Source of the DNA: Aminipila butyrica
GTDB lineage: Bacteria > Bacillota > Clostridia > Peptostreptococcales > Anaerovoracaceae
Direction: 5' to 3'
DNA: 64,000 bases
Assembly (NCBI RefSeq): GCF_010669305.1
Contig: NZ_CP048649.1
Location: forward strand, 434,001 to 498,000
The notes under the pieces were generated by a model. The model made no database searches and was not told the origin of the DNA. It worked only from the letters and a program-made list of their open reading frames with translations. Below are positions 34,176-44,006 of this stretch, in pieces. The translations under genes were made by a program, and so were the position numbers. The stretch's first letter is position 1, and every line of letters begins with the position of its first letter.

Positions 34176-34263
34176 GTATGGGGAAGCGTTTTAACCGTGT
34201 GGCACATATAGCATGGCTCGTGCGAATATGAAGGATGAACATAGACTAAGGAGGATTATTGTG

Positions 34264-35112
34264 ATGAAAAAAATTGGTGTATTAGGAACAGGCACAATGG
34301 GTGCCGGAATTATTCAGGTCCTTGCTCAGAATGGGTATGAAGTTGCAATTAGAGCGAGAAGAGAAGAGTCTGTCCAAAAGGGAATTGCCACGGTAAGCAA
34401 GAATTTAGACCGTCTGGTTGCGAAAGAAAAGCTGACAGCAGAAGCAAAAGAAGAGATTATGGGCAGGATTCATGGATCAACAGATATTGCAATCATTAAA
34501 GATGCAGATCTGGTTATGGAAGCTGCGACAGAGGACATGGAAGCAAAGAAAGCGTTATTTAAAGAACTAGATGCTCTTTGCAAACCGGAGACAATCATTG
34601 CTACAAATACATCAGCCCTTTCAATTACTGAAATTGCAGCGGCAACAAACAGACCGGATAAGATTATAGGCATGCATTTTTTCAACCCTGTTCCGGCCAT
34701 GAAATTGGTGGAGATTGTTAAAGGTTTGACTACTTCAGAGGAAACGAGAGCGACAATCGTTGAATTGGCAAAGAATCTAGGAAAGACGCCGGTAGACGTA
34801 GCAGAAGCACCAGGCTTCGTTGTAAACCGAATCTTAATTCCGATGATTAATGAAGCAGTTGGCATTCTTGCTGATGGTGTAGCAAATGCAGAGGGTATTG
34901 ATGAAGCTATGAAACTAGGTGCAAATCACCCGATGGGGCCTTTAGCATTAGGAGACTTGATTGGTCTGGATGTTTGTCTTGCCATCATGGAAACCCTGTA
35001 CAAAGAGTTCGGTGACACCAAGTATCGGCCACATCCGTTGCTGACCAAAATGGTGAGAGCTAACAAGCTGGGAAGAAAGACTGGTGTAGGCTTTTTCGAT
35101 TACAGCAAATAA
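34264..35112 (+). CDS. hbd: 3-hydroxybutyryl-CoA dehydrogenase
   Basis: 282 residues, the standard clostridial length, from the ATG at 34264 placed 9 bases after AGGAGG. The NAD-binding loop GVLGTGTMGAGI is at the N-terminus. The catalytic-type His/Glu region is MHFFNPVPAMKLVEIV, and NRILIPMINEAV and KTGVGFFDYS follow. It reduces acetoacetyl-CoA to 3-hydroxybutyryl-CoA in butyrate formation. It is usually clustered with crotonase and butyryl-CoA dehydrogenase genes, but here it stands alone between pgi and LCP genes, with its own repeat-bearing leader and its own terminator. Confidence 0.95.
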   Translation: MKKIGVLGTGTMGAGIIQVLAQNGYEVAIRARREESVQKGIATVSKNLDRLVAKEKLTAEAKEEIMGRIHGSTDIAIIKDADLVMEAATEDMEAKKALFKELDALCKPETIIATNTSALSITEIAAATNRPDKIIGMHFFNPVPAMKLVEIVKGLTTSEETRATIVELAKNLGKTPVDVAEAPGFVVNRILIPMINEAVGILADGVANAEGIDEAMKLGANHPMGPLALGDLIGLDVCLAIMETLYKEFGDTKYRPHPLLTKMVRANKLGRKTGVGFFDYSK

Positions 35113-35150
35113 GAACAAATTACAATAACGACGAAAGTATGGAATTTTTG

Positions 35151-35179
35151 GGCCGCCTTCCCCGGAGGGCGGCTTTTTT
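35151..35179 (+). terminator. Intrinsic terminator of hbd
   Basis: GCCGCC (35152-35157) pairs with GGCGGC (35168-35173), followed by TTTTTT. Confidence 0.92.
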
Positions 35180-35305
35180 ATAGCAGTTTATTGACATGAT
35201 GGAGCACAACCGCAAAAAGCACCATTATTTTTGATAGTTCTTGCAAAAAAACGCAAATTGTTATATATTGAAATAATGATTTAAAAAGGGAAAAGGGATA
35301 AAAAA

Positions 35306-36262
35306 ATGAGTAATAAAAAGCAATTTGCAATATTTTTTCTAACATTTTTTTGCATATTCATCTTGGCTTTTATGCCCGTGCGGTTTGCTTTAGGCAAAAT
35401 GGGAGAGGTTCGTCTATTTGGGGGAGAGGAATCACTTGTGGATGATATGGATTACATGGTGGACAAAAGCGGGCCCTATTATGACCTGTTTTCAAAGAGC
35501 CAGCGGGTGAATATTTTGGTGCTGGGGGACAACGATGGCCTGACGGACACTATTATGCTGGCTAGCTACGACATGAAGAATCAGCGAGTAGACATAATCT
35601 CCGTTCCTCGGGATACGTATTATATGCGAAAGGATTATAAAGGAGCGGCAAATCAGAAAATTAATGCTATCTACGGCAGTGAAGGGGTCATTGGCACGGC
35701 CAAGGCTGTCAGCAATACACTGCTGGGGATACCGATTAATTACTATGCCGTTATTGAGTTCAGCGATGTAGAAAAAATTGTGGACGAGGTTGGCGGAGTG
35801 CCTATGGACATCCCTTTCACGATGAAATATGATGATCCTTACGATAAACCTCCTTTGCACATTTATATAAAAAAAGGGCAACAGACTCTAGATGGTGAGA
35901 CGTCGGTGGAATTTTTGCGGTATCGGCATGGCTATCCAGAAGGGGACATTGGTCGAGTGAAGGCTCAGCAGACCTTTATTCAGTCTGCCTTGAAGCAAGC
36001 CATTGGGCCGAATTTGCCAGCGGTGGTGAAGGTTGGATTGCGGGAGATTGATTCGGATATCACGCTGGGCATGGCCACCAAAATTGCAACGAAGGCCATC
36101 GGTTTGGATTCGCAGAATGTGGCTACCTACTTGGCCCCAGGCGGTTCAAAGACAGTCAATGGTGCATCCTATTGGTTTGTGGATACAGAGCAGGCTGGAG
36201 ATCTGGTAGAACAGATTTATAAGTCAGGAGACGTCTCCGAGGAGACAGGCGAAGCCGATTAA
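35306..36262 (+). CDS. LytR-CpsA-Psr (LCP) family protein, first copy
   Basis: 318 residues. A single N-terminal membrane helix (about 7-25) anchors an external LCP domain. NILVLGDNDGLTDTIMLASYD, IISVPRDTYY with its conserved Arg, and FLRYRHGYPEGDIGRVKAQQ are family motifs that contact the polyprenyl-pyrophosphate. LCP enzymes attach teichoic acids or capsular polysaccharide to peptidoglycan. Given the export system at 5-7 kb, this pair probably attaches the locus polysaccharide to the wall. AAAAGGGAT precedes the ATG. Confidence 0.92.
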   Translation: MSNKKQFAIFFLTFFCIFILAFMPVRFALGKMGEVRLFGGEESLVDDMDYMVDKSGPYYDLFSKSQRVNILVLGDNDGLTDTIMLASYDMKNQRVDIISVPRDTYYMRKDYKGAANQKINAIYGSEGVIGTAKAVSNTLLGIPINYYAVIEFSDVEKIVDEVGGVPMDIPFTMKYDDPYDKPPLHIYIKKGQQTLDGETSVEFLRYRHGYPEGDIGRVKAQQTFIQSALKQAIGPNLPAVVKVGLREIDSDITLGMATKIATKAIGLDSQNVATYLAPGGSKTVNGASYWFVDTEQAGDLVEQIYKSGDVSEETGEAD

Positions 36263-36323
36263 TGACAAAAAATAATCATTTATTTTTTTTATTTAGTAGT
36301 ATACAATATAGATTCAGGAGCCC

Positions 36324-37523
36324 GTGAGGTCGTATCAAAAAGGGAAAAGGGAACAAAGTACAAGAGAGGTTGTAGAAAGACAAATGAGCAGAGCTGAAAA
36401 GAAGCAAAGGGCAAGAGAGAGAGAAGAGAGAGCGCGGCAGCGGGGAACAGAGAATAGCACGTATGATGGGGAGGCAGCCAAAGCCTTGCAGGCGGCTAAC
36501 AAGGGGAAAAGTAAAAAAGTAAGCAGCAGCGGGAAATTGTTTTTAAAAACATTTTTGATTGCGTTTATTGTTTTGACAGCCGGGAGCCTGGGGATTACCT
36601 CAGCAATCAGTAAGCTGTCCAATTATAATCCCTTCGATCCAGGAGAGGAATATACGCCGGTTTTGGAAGAAGAATTGAAGCTGGAATCGTTGGTAGATGA
36701 AAACAGTCCCTTTTTTCAGTCCTTTAAGGATTCTAAACGGGCCAATATCCTGCTTTTAGGGATTAATACCAACTTGACAGATACTATCATGCTGGTCAGT
36801 TTCGACATGGAAAACCAGAAAGTAGATGTGATTTCCATTCCACGAGACACGTATTATGTGAGAAAGGGCTATAATGGGCTGGCTGAAAAGAAGCTCAACG
36901 CAGCTTATAAGGGCAACCCGGTGAATACTGCTAAAGCGGTCAGTGAGCTGCTCTGTGGCATGCCTATCAATTATTACGCTGTCATTGAGTATGATGGTGT
37001 TGAAAAAATTGTGGATTCCATGGGTGGTGTGCCGATAGAAGTTCCTAATATCAATAACAAGGGCGGTATGTACTACAAAGACCCTTACGATACGCCACCA
37101 CTAAAGATTGCGTTAAAGGCGGGTTATCAGACCTTAGATGGCAAGCAGGCTGTTCAGTTCCTTCGATTCCGCCATGGCTATTTGGAAGGTGATTTGGGAC
37201 GGGTGAAAGCTCAGCAGGAATTTATGAAGAGTGCCTTTAGGCAGTGTATTGGCCTCAACCTGCCTTCCGTTGCAAAGACCGTGTTTCAAAACGTGGATTC
37301 TGACATTACCCTGGGAACAGCATTAGGGCTGGCGACCAAGGCCGTAGGAATTTCCGCTGATAATATTACCACCCATACCCTTCCTAACAATCCGGATCCG
37401 GAACCTCCATTTTATGTATATCCAGACAAAGAAAAAATAGAAGAGATGATTCGAACAATCTATTCCGTAGAGCCAGAGACTACTACTGAAGGTGGGGTGG
37501 AAGGTACGGATACCCCGCAGTGA
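36324..37523 (+). CDS. LytR-CpsA-Psr (LCP) family protein, second copy
   Basis: 399 residues from a GTG at 36324 with AGGAG only 3 bases away. The ATG at 36384 is an alternative without a good ribosome binding site. A highly charged cytoplasmic N-terminus of about 70 residues precedes one membrane helix (about 73-96) and the LCP domain: NILLLGINTNLTDTIMLVSFD, VISIPRDTYYVRKGY, FLRFRHGYLEGDLGRVKAQQ. It is clearly a paralogue of the preceding gene, 61 bases away, with an extra basic N-terminal region. The two presumably share or divide wall-glycan ligation. Confidence 0.9.
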   Translation: MRSYQKGKREQSTREVVERQMSRAEKKQRAREREERARQRGTENSTYDGEAAKALQAANKGKSKKVSSSGKLFLKTFLIAFIVLTAGSLGITSAISKLSNYNPFDPGEEYTPVLEEELKLESLVDENSPFFQSFKDSKRANILLLGINTNLTDTIMLVSFDMENQKVDVISIPRDTYYVRKGYNGLAEKKLNAAYKGNPVNTAKAVSELLCGMPINYYAVIEYDGVEKIVDSMGGVPIEVPNINNKGGMYYKDPYDTPPLKIALKAGYQTLDGKQAVQFLRFRHGYLEGDLGRVKAQQEFMKSAFRQCIGLNLPSVAKTVFQNVDSDITLGTALGLATKAVGISADNITTHTLPNNPDPEPPFYVYPDKEKIEEMIRTIYSVEPETTTEGGVEGTDTPQ

Positions 37524-37596
37524 TCTACTGGAATTTAAATCAACTTTGAGCCAATAGGACGAAGCCGATCATAATAAAATATAAGTATAATTGTAT

Positions 37597-37615
37597 GCCC
37601 CCCAAGTCTGGGGGC
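37597..37615 (+). other. GC-rich hairpin in the rho leader
   Basis: GCCCCC and GGGGGC (37597-37602 and 37610-37615) form a compact stem 31 bases before the rho start. A T-run begins only 10 bases later, so it is not a canonical terminator. A TATAAT lies just upstream at 37586-37591. Confidence 0.4.
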
Positions 37616-37645
37616 TATATAATATTTTTTTGAAAGAGGAATATT

Positions 37646-39136
37646 ATGGAACAGCATGTGTTAAAAAGTAAAAAAATCTCCGAGTTAAGAGAGATCGCCA
37701 AGACCTTTTCCGTCGAAGGATATGAAAAGATGAAAAAGGCCCAACTGTTGGAGGTTCTCCTGACAAATGGCACGGAGATGCAGGAGCCGCCGGAAGGGAT
37801 CGTTCCAGATTCTGATTTGGTTCGGGAAGCTGAGACAGAAGAAGCTCAGCGGGAGATGGCTGAATGCCAGGCTTTGGCACAGGCAGAAAACGAATTGAGA
37901 CAAGGAGAAGAGCTTTCTGAAGCCGGGGGTTCTTCTACGGGAACTCGGGATTACAGAGGAGCTCGGGAAAGCCGTGAAAATCGGTATAATAAAGAAGATC
38001 GGCCCGAGGTGGAAGGCATTTTGGAGTTGGCAGAAGGCGGCTTCGGATTTTTGCGTTTTTCCAACTTTCTGACCAGTGATCAGGATATTTATGTTTCTCC
38101 TTCTCAAATTAGACGGTTTAACCTAAAGACTGGTGATAAAATTAAGGGGATTTCCAGAAGACCTAACGAGGGGGAACGCTTCGGTGCGCTGCTTTATGTG
38201 TTGACGGTTAATGGCGATGAACCTGGTGTGGCTATGAAGCGGCCTGATTTTGATGATTTGACACCGATTTTTCCAAAGGAACGATTGTCTTTAGAGACGG
38301 GGGCCAGAAACGATACGGCTATGCGCCTCATCGACTTGGTCGCTCCCATTGGAAAGGGCCAGCGCGGCATTATTGTGGCTCCGCCTAAAGCGGGTAAAAC
38401 GATTCTGCTGAAAAAGATCGCTCACACCATTGAAATGAAATACCCAGATGTGGAGATGATTGTGTTGTTGGTGGATGAACGGCCAGAGGAAGTGACGGAC
38501 ATGAAGCGCTCTTTGGTTAGCGGAGAAGTTATCTATTCTACCTTTGACGAGATGCCTCAGCACCATGTAAAGGTGGCGGAGATGGTCTTGGCCAGAGCTC
38601 AGCGGCTGGCCGAGCATGGCAAGGACGTGGTTATCCTCTTGGACAGCATCACCCGGTTAGCAAGGGCTTACAACTTGGTGGTTCCTGCCTCTGGAAGAAC
38701 GCTGTCTGGTGGTTTGGATCCGGGAGCGCTTCATAAACCTAAGAAGTTTTTCGGGGCAGCCCGAAAGCTGGAAGAAGGGGGAAGTATCACTATATTGGCT
38801 ACGGCTTTGGTGGAAACCGGCAGTCGTATGGATGATGTAATTTTTGAAGAATTTAAAGGGACCGGAAATATGGAGCTGCATTTGGACAGAAAGCTGTCTG
38901 AGAAGCGCATATTCCCGGCTATTAATCTAAATAAATCGGGAACTAGAAGAGAAGACTTGCTGATGAGCAATGAAGAGATAGAGGCCGTATGGATGATGCG
39001 GCGAGCCATGGCCAATATGGGCACACAGGAGGTTACGGAAACGATTATCGATAACCTGGCTCACACTCGAAACAATGCGGATTTTATTCAGGTCATCAAA
39101 AAGAGCAAACTGGCAGAGCAGCAAAAGGACTCCTAG
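37646..39136 (+). CDS. rho: Transcription termination factor Rho
   Basis: 496 residues. The N-terminal Rho_N domain (about 1-45, LKSKKISELREIAKTF) is separated by a charged insert of about 75 residues from the cold-shock-like RNA-binding domain (GILELAEGGFGFLRF). The ATPase has Walker A APPKAGKT, the VLLVDERPEEVTDM motif, and LDSITRLARAYN. It is a hexameric RNA-dependent helicase that ends transcription. The hydrophilic insert is a common variation in Firmicutes and Actinobacteria. AGAGGAA precedes the ATG. Confidence 0.97.
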   Translation: MEQHVLKSKKISELREIAKTFSVEGYEKMKKAQLLEVLLTNGTEMQEPPEGIVPDSDLVREAETEEAQREMAECQALAQAENELRQGEELSEAGGSSTGTRDYRGARESRENRYNKEDRPEVEGILELAEGGFGFLRFSNFLTSDQDIYVSPSQIRRFNLKTGDKIKGISRRPNEGERFGALLYVLTVNGDEPGVAMKRPDFDDLTPIFPKERLSLETGARNDTAMRLIDLVAPIGKGQRGIIVAPPKAGKTILLKKIAHTIEMKYPDVEMIVLLVDERPEEVTDMKRSLVSGEVIYSTFDEMPQHHVKVAEMVLARAQRLAEHGKDVVILLDSITRLARAYNLVVPASGRTLSGGLDPGALHKPKKFFGAARKLEEGGSITILATALVETGSRMDDVIFEEFKGTGNMELHLDRKLSEKRIFPAINLNKSGTRREDLLMSNEEIEAVWMMRRAMANMGTQEVTETIIDNLAHTRNNADFIQVIKKSKLAEQQKDS

Positions 39137-39179
39137 GGATGCGAAACTCGGGGATTTAGAGATATAACAGGAGAAAAGT

Positions 39180-40259
39180 ATGGATTTAAGCAAGATATTT
39201 TTAAAAGAAGCTTGCCCTACTAGCGTAGGAGGGCAGGCAATAATGGAAGGCATCATGATGCGGGGGGCAGATCGTACAGCTATAGCGGTGCGCATGCCGG
39301 ATGGTGCTATCCATTTGAAGACAGAGAAACTTAAACCGAAGAGTAGATGGATGAAAGTTCCTCTGCTGCGAGGTGTGGTGTCTTTCGGTTCTGCTTTGGT
39401 GACAGGGACCAAGACCTTGATGTATTCTGCCGAGGTATTGGAGAAATATGAAAATGACCATGCGGAGGAACTCGCTGAACTTCGAGAGCAGCAGCGGGCT
39501 GCCGGAGAGGCCAGTGGGGTTAAGGGGCCGGAATATTATGAAAAAGATAAATTTACCTTGTGGGTAGAAAAGCATTTTGGTGAGAAGGCAGCTTGGAATA
39601 TCATGATTTATTCTTCGGTGGTGCTGGCACTGCTGTTTACCGTCGGTATTTTTATCGTAGTGCCCACTATTGTGGTTAATTGGTGCGGAGCCTTCATTCA
39701 AAATGAGATTTTGCTGAACCTGATAGAGGGAGTGCTGCGAATCGCCTTTTTCGGTGTCTACATCTTACTAATATCCAAGATGGAGGATATTCGGCGGGTA
39801 TTTCAGTTTCATGGTGCAGAGCACAAGTGCATCCACTGTTTTGAAAACGGACTGGAGCTGACACCAGCCAATTGTCAATCTTTTTACACGCTGCATCCTC
39901 GGTGTGGGACCAGTTTCCTCATGTTTATTATGGTCATCAGTCTGATTCTTTTTTCACTTTTGGGTTGGCCTGATCTTGTTTGGCGGGTGACCTCCAGAAT
40001 ACTGTTAATTCCGGTGGTAGCAGGACTTTCCTATGAATTGTTAAAATGGGCTGGTCGCAGTGACAGCTTGCTCGTGCGTCTGCTGAGCATGCCGGGTTTG
40101 TATCTGCAAAAGCTGACCACCAAGAATCCAGATGAAAAGCAGCTGGAAGTGGCTATCGTGGCCATGAAAGCGGTACTGGTGCCGGAGGATACGGCAGAAG
40201 TGGATCTGTATAGACCAAGTTATCAGGACTATACACAGGAGTTGTTATTAGGGAAATAA
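39180..40259 (+). CDS. yqhQ: DUF1385 membrane protein (YqhQ)
   Basis: 359 residues. The conserved N-terminus SVGGQAIMEGIMMRG is followed by several membrane helices and the family signature FHGAEHKCIHCFENG, then LHPRCGTSFL. YqhQ-like proteins are multi-pass membrane proteins of poorly known function. The gene is often found with rpmE, prfA and prmC in Clostridia, exactly as here. AGGAG is 8 bases before the ATG. Confidence 0.9.
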   Translation: MDLSKIFLKEACPTSVGGQAIMEGIMMRGADRTAIAVRMPDGAIHLKTEKLKPKSRWMKVPLLRGVVSFGSALVTGTKTLMYSAEVLEKYENDHAEELAELREQQRAAGEASGVKGPEYYEKDKFTLWVEKHFGEKAAWNIMIYSSVVLALLFTVGIFIVVPTIVVNWCGAFIQNEILLNLIEGVLRIAFFGVYILLISKMEDIRRVFQFHGAEHKCIHCFENGLELTPANCQSFYTLHPRCGTSFLMFIMVISLILFSLLGWPDLVWRVTSRILLIPVVAGLSYELLKWAGRSDSLLVRLLSMPGLYLQKLTTKNPDEKQLEVAIVAMKAVLVPEDTAEVDLYRPSYQDYTQELLLGK

Positions 40260-40327
40260 CGCAGACCGCGATTGACTGAAGGGTTAATCAGCCGGCCGTG
40301 TAATTGAATCGAGGGGGAACAATAAAA

Positions 40328-41197
40328 ATGGCGATGGGTGTCAAAGAAGTATTGGAAATGGGACAGCGGGCTTTAGAGGGCGCTGGAATTCACGATGCAA
40401 AGGTGGATGCAGAGCTACTGTTGTGTTACATGCTAGGTCTGGAACGGGGAAGCCTCTTTATGATCTGGTCCAAAATTCTGGACGACAGCCAGTTTAACCA
40501 TTATTTTGAGTTGATTGATGCTCGGGTGAAACGGTTGCCCCTCCAGCACATTACCGGCGTGCAACAGTTTATGGGTTATGACTTTAAAGTGGCTAAAAAT
40601 GTACTTATTCCTCGGTTGGATACGGAGCTTTTGGCCGAGGCTGTCATGGAACATGCGAAATTTTTTAAAGGAAAAATTTCTGTGCTGGACTTATGCTGCG
40701 GCAGTGGAGCCATTGGCATCAGCTTGGCGAAGCTATGCAAGAATATGAAAGTGGTGTGCAGCGATGTCAGTGAGGATGCCGTGCGGCTGACACGGGAAAA
40801 TGCGAAGGCATTGAAAACCAATGTTGTCGTTAAAAAAGGTAACCTCTTTGAACCTTTTGAAAGCCGACTTGGCAATACGAAATTTCACATGATTGTTTCC
40901 AATCCGCCTTACATTGAATCTCAGATCATCCCCACCTTGGAGGATGAGGTGCGGGTTCATGAACCTCTTTTAGCCTTAGACGGCGGCCATGATGGGCTGG
41001 ATTTTTACAGACAGATTTTGAAGGAGGCACCAAAGCATCTGGAAAAGGGCGGGATGCTCTTTTTAGAAGTAGGTCACAATCAAGGGAATGTCATTGCGGA
41101 GAAGCTGGCTCACATGGGTCAGTACACTGACATCGAAGTGAGAAAGGACTACCATGAGCTGGACCGAGTGGTGGTCTGTAAAACTCAGGTAAAATAG
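40328..41197 (+). CDS. prmC: Release factor glutamine N5-methyltransferase
   Basis: 289 residues from the ATG at 40328 behind GAGGGGGAA. The SAM-binding motif is VLDLCCGSGAIGISLA and the substrate glutamine motif is VSNPPYIES. An N-terminal helical domain binds release factor. It methylates the GGQ glutamine of RF1 and RF2. The RF1 gene prfA lies 1.7 kb downstream, separated by the MFS and rpmE genes. Confidence 0.95.
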   Translation: MAMGVKEVLEMGQRALEGAGIHDAKVDAELLLCYMLGLERGSLFMIWSKILDDSQFNHYFELIDARVKRLPLQHITGVQQFMGYDFKVAKNVLIPRLDTELLAEAVMEHAKFFKGKISVLDLCCGSGAIGISLAKLCKNMKVVCSDVSEDAVRLTRENAKALKTNVVVKKGNLFEPFESRLGNTKFHMIVSNPPYIESQIIPTLEDEVRVHEPLLALDGGHDGLDFYRQILKEAPKHLEKGGMLFLEVGHNQGNVIAEKLAHMGQYTDIEVRKDYHELDRVVVCKTQVK

Positions 41198-41202
41198 AAA
41201 AT

Positions 41203-42405
41203 ATGAAAGAGCATAATCAGAAAAGAATCCTTTTATTTTTAGTCATTATTACCACAGCTATCTGCCTCAGAGCCCCCATCACCTCGGTGGGCTCTATTTT
41301 ATATGCTATTACGGCGGACTTGCAGCTTTCCAATACGGTAGCGGGCTCTATCACTACCATTCCATTGATTGTGATGGCACTGCTGTCTCCTTGGGTTAGT
41401 CAGATTAGCCGACGTACAGGTATTATTCGAGCCTTGCTGATAGGCCTAAGCCTTCTGTTAGCTGGAATTTTGCTGCGTTCCTTCGGAGGCATCTATGGCT
41501 TGCTGACGGGAACCGCGCTGATTGGCGCAGGTATTTCATTTGGAAATGTGCTGATTCCCGCTGTTATTAAAAGTTTCTTTTCCGATAAGATTGGCGCCAT
41601 GACTGGGGTTTTTACTACCACCATGTCTATCTGCTCTGGAATTGGGGCCGGTATCAGTGTTCCTTTGGCAGTGGAACTGGGCTGGGGCTGGCGGTGGACT
41701 TTCTGCGTCTGGGCGGTAACCGTGCTGGTAGCCATGGCAGTATCTGCGGCGCAGTTGAAGCACATGGGTCAGACGGATTCTGGACGGCAGCCGGAAATCT
41801 GGAGTCAGAAAGAGGAACACGTACAGAAGCAAAAGCCGCTGTATCAAGTCCCTTTGGCTTGGTGGATGGCGGTTTTGTTTGGGGGTCAGTCCTGTGTTTT
41901 TTATATGCTGGTCTCTTGGCTGCCAACCATAGCAGCGGATCGAGGTGTATCTGTGGTGGCGGCAGGTATGCTGGCCACCGTATTTCAGGTGGCAGCTATT
42001 CCGGCTAATTTCGGTGTGCCGATGCTAGCCGGGCGCTGGCGTAACCAGAGCCCTTTGGCGACAGCTATAGCGGGGCTTGGTGTTATCGGTCTGATTGGAT
42101 TTCTTTTAGCGGGTTCGGTGTTTCAGATGGCTGTATCTGTGGCCATTCTTGCGCTGGGACTTGGTGGTACTTTTAGTTTGAGCTTGGTGTTCTTCGCCAT
42201 GCGGGCATCGGATGGGAATCAGGCCGTTCGGCTGTCAGGTTTTGCTCAGAGCGTGGGTTATGTGCTGGCGGCCATAGGCCCAGCCTTGGCTGGGGCTTTA
42301 TACGACTGGTCCCATAATTGGAGTATCCCTCTTCTATTGGCAGTGTTTATCATGGTGGTGGCTATGGTTGCAGGAACTGTGGTTGGGCGGGACCGGCAGA
42401 TTTAG
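41203..42405 (+). CDS. Major facilitator superfamily transporter, CynX/NimT type
   Basis: 400 residues with about twelve membrane helices. The N-terminal LRAPITSVG in the first helix region is typical of the CynX/NimT (cyanate or nitroimidazole) branch of the MFS. The substrate is unknown. It starts 5 bases after prmC, so it is probably coupled to it, although the functions are unrelated. No terminator is obvious after it before the rpmE promoter. Confidence 0.87.
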   Translation: MKEHNQKRILLFLVIITTAICLRAPITSVGSILYAITADLQLSNTVAGSITTIPLIVMALLSPWVSQISRRTGIIRALLIGLSLLLAGILLRSFGGIYGLLTGTALIGAGISFGNVLIPAVIKSFFSDKIGAMTGVFTTTMSICSGIGAGISVPLAVELGWGWRWTFCVWAVTVLVAMAVSAAQLKHMGQTDSGRQPEIWSQKEEHVQKQKPLYQVPLAWWMAVLFGGQSCVFYMLVSWLPTIAADRGVSVVAAGMLATVFQVAAIPANFGVPMLAGRWRNQSPLATAIAGLGVIGLIGFLLAGSVFQMAVSVAILALGLGGTFSLSLVFFAMRASDGNQAVRLSGFAQSVGYVLAAIGPALAGALYDWSHNWSIPLLLAVFIMVVAMVAGTVVGRDRQI

Positions 42406-42435
42406 ACGGTATAGCAGATTTTTTGCAAAAATTAC

Positions 42436-42464
42436 TTGATAATAAAAATTATATTTGATATAAT
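42436..42464 (+). promoter_or_regulatory. Promoter of rpmE
   Basis: TTGATA (42436-42441), a 17-base spacer and TATAAT (42459-42464). The leader to the start codon is about 60 bases. Confidence 0.8.
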
Positions 42465-42531
42465 ATACAGGCTGTAGTTACAGTAATAATGCGGAGGCCG
42501 CGGGGCCAAGAGCAAGGGAGAGGTGCATAGC

Positions 42532-42732
42532 ATGAAGGAAGGAATCCATCCAAGATATATGGAATGTAAAGTTACTTGCGCATGCGGCAACACGTTCATG
42601 ACAAAGTCCAGCAAGGACGAGATTAGAGTTGAAGTTTGTTCAGCTTGTCATCCGTTCTTTACAGGACAGCAGAAGTTCATCAACCGTGGCGGTCGTGTTG
42701 AAAAGTTTAAGACGAAGTACAATATCGACTAA
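42532..42732 (+). CDS. rpmE: Ribosomal protein L31, zinc-binding form
   Basis: 66 residues from the ATG at 42532 (GAGAGG upstream). The sequence KEGIHPRYMECKVTCACGN and VCSACHPFFTGQQKFINRGGR are diagnostic, and the cysteine pairs CAC and CSAC mark the zinc-binding C+ type. It is a component of the 50S subunit. Promoter and terminator make it a single-gene transcript. Confidence 0.97.
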   Translation: MKEGIHPRYMECKVTCACGNTFMTKSSKDEIRVEVCSACHPFFTGQQKFINRGGRVEKFKTKYNID

Positions 42733-42749
42733 TAAAGTAGCTTTAAATT

Positions 42750-42780
42750 AACTGGAAATCTCAATTTCCAGTTTTTTTTT
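42750..42780 (+). terminator. Intrinsic terminator of rpmE
   Basis: AACTGGAAA (42750-42758) pairs with TTTCCAGTT (42765-42773), followed by a T-run. Confidence 0.92.
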
Positions 42781-42791
42781 ACAATAGATTA

Positions 42792-42800
42792 TGTTATACT
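42792..42800 (+). promoter_or_regulatory. Extended -10 promoter of prfA
   Basis: TGTTATACT, 90 bases before the prfA start and directly after the rpmE terminator. Confidence 0.6.
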
Positions 42801-42890
42801 AAATAGTTAGTATGGAAGGAGCAAGCTCTGAGCAGGCTAGCTTCAGTTCGGCATTTTGATAGATGGCCAAAGGACGAAGGAGAACGATAA

Positions 42891-43952
42891 ATGTTTGATA
42901 AATTAGATTTTATATTGGAAAAATATGAGGAGCTTTCCCTTAAGGTTTCCGATCCGGAGGTGATTAATAACCAGCCGGTGTGGCAGAAGCACATTAAGGA
43001 GATGGGAGAGATGGAGCCCATCGTAAACAAGTATAAGGAATACAAGAAAGCTAAGGCGGACATTCAGGCCGCCAAAGAGATGCTGGAGGAAAACGACGAA
43101 GAACTCCGGGAGATGGCTAAAATGGAGATTGGTGAGTTGGAACCCGCCTTGGCAATTATTCAGGATCAACTAAACGTATTGCTTATGCCAAAGGATCCTA
43201 ACGATGAGCGAAACGTTATTTTGGAAGTCCGGGCAGGGACCGGCGGTGACGAGGCTGCACTCTTTGGGTCGGACCTGCTACGGATGTATATGAGGTATGC
43301 GGAACGCAGAGGATGGAAGACCGAAATCCTGGAAATGAATGACACGGGTATCGGTGGTATTAAAGAAGCAGTCGTATTAATCAAGGGAAAAGGTGCGTAT
43401 AGTCGATTAAAATTTGAAAGTGGTGCGCATCGGGTACAGCGGGTACCGGAGACAGAGTCCTCTGGGCGTATCCATACTTCAGCAGCCACTATCGCTGTGC
43501 TGCCAGAAGTGGATGATGTAGAGGTAGAAATCAATCCTAATGACGTGCGAGTGGACGTATACCGGGCTTCCGGAAACGGTGGACAGTGTGTTAATACGAC
43601 CGATTCTGCTGTGCGGCTGACTCATGTTCCGACGGGCCTGGTTGTTACCTGTCAGGATGAAAAATCTCAGATTAAGAACAAGGAGAAAGCCTTTAAGGTA
43701 TTGAGATCCAGACTTTACGACTTGATGCAGCAGGAGCAGAACAAGGAGATTGCAGACCAGAGGAAGAGCCAAGTGGGCAGCGGAGACCGAAGCGAGCGGA
43801 TCCGGACCTATAACTTCCCTCAAGGACGGGTATCCGATCACCGGATTAACTTGACCATCTACAAACTGGACTATTTCCTAGATGGGGATTTAGATGAGAT
43901 TATTGATGGTCTGATTACCAGCGATCAGGCAGAAAAGATGAAGAATTTTTAA
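42891..43952 (+). CDS. prfA: Peptide chain release factor 1
   Basis: 353 residues. The GGQ motif is at 230-232 in GNGGQCVNTTDSAVRLTH. The stop-codon-reading PET (PxT) motif is in RVPETESSGRIHTS. It releases the finished peptide at UAA and UAG. The methyltransferase for its GGQ glutamine is encoded at 40328. AGGAGAAC precedes the ATG. It begins a run of translation and nucleotide genes. Confidence 0.97.
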   Translation: MFDKLDFILEKYEELSLKVSDPEVINNQPVWQKHIKEMGEMEPIVNKYKEYKKAKADIQAAKEMLEENDEELREMAKMEIGELEPALAIIQDQLNVLLMPKDPNDERNVILEVRAGTGGDEAALFGSDLLRMYMRYAERRGWKTEILEMNDTGIGGIKEAVVLIKGKGAYSRLKFESGAHRVQRVPETESSGRIHTSAATIAVLPEVDDVEVEINPNDVRVDVYRASGNGGQCVNTTDSAVRLTHVPTGLVVTCQDEKSQIKNKEKAFKVLRSRLYDLMQQEQNKEIADQRKSQVGSGDRSERIRTYNFPQGRVSDHRINLTIYKLDYFLDGDLDEIIDGLITSDQAEKMKNF

Positions 43953-44006
43953 TAGAAATGAATGCAACGGTAATGAACAATCTGTATAACTGAGAAAGAC
44001 AGAAAG

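Noticed and set aside
37586..37645. Intrinsic terminator before rho
   Set aside because: The GC-rich stem is real, but the T-run begins 10 bases later, so it is recorded only as a leader hairpin.
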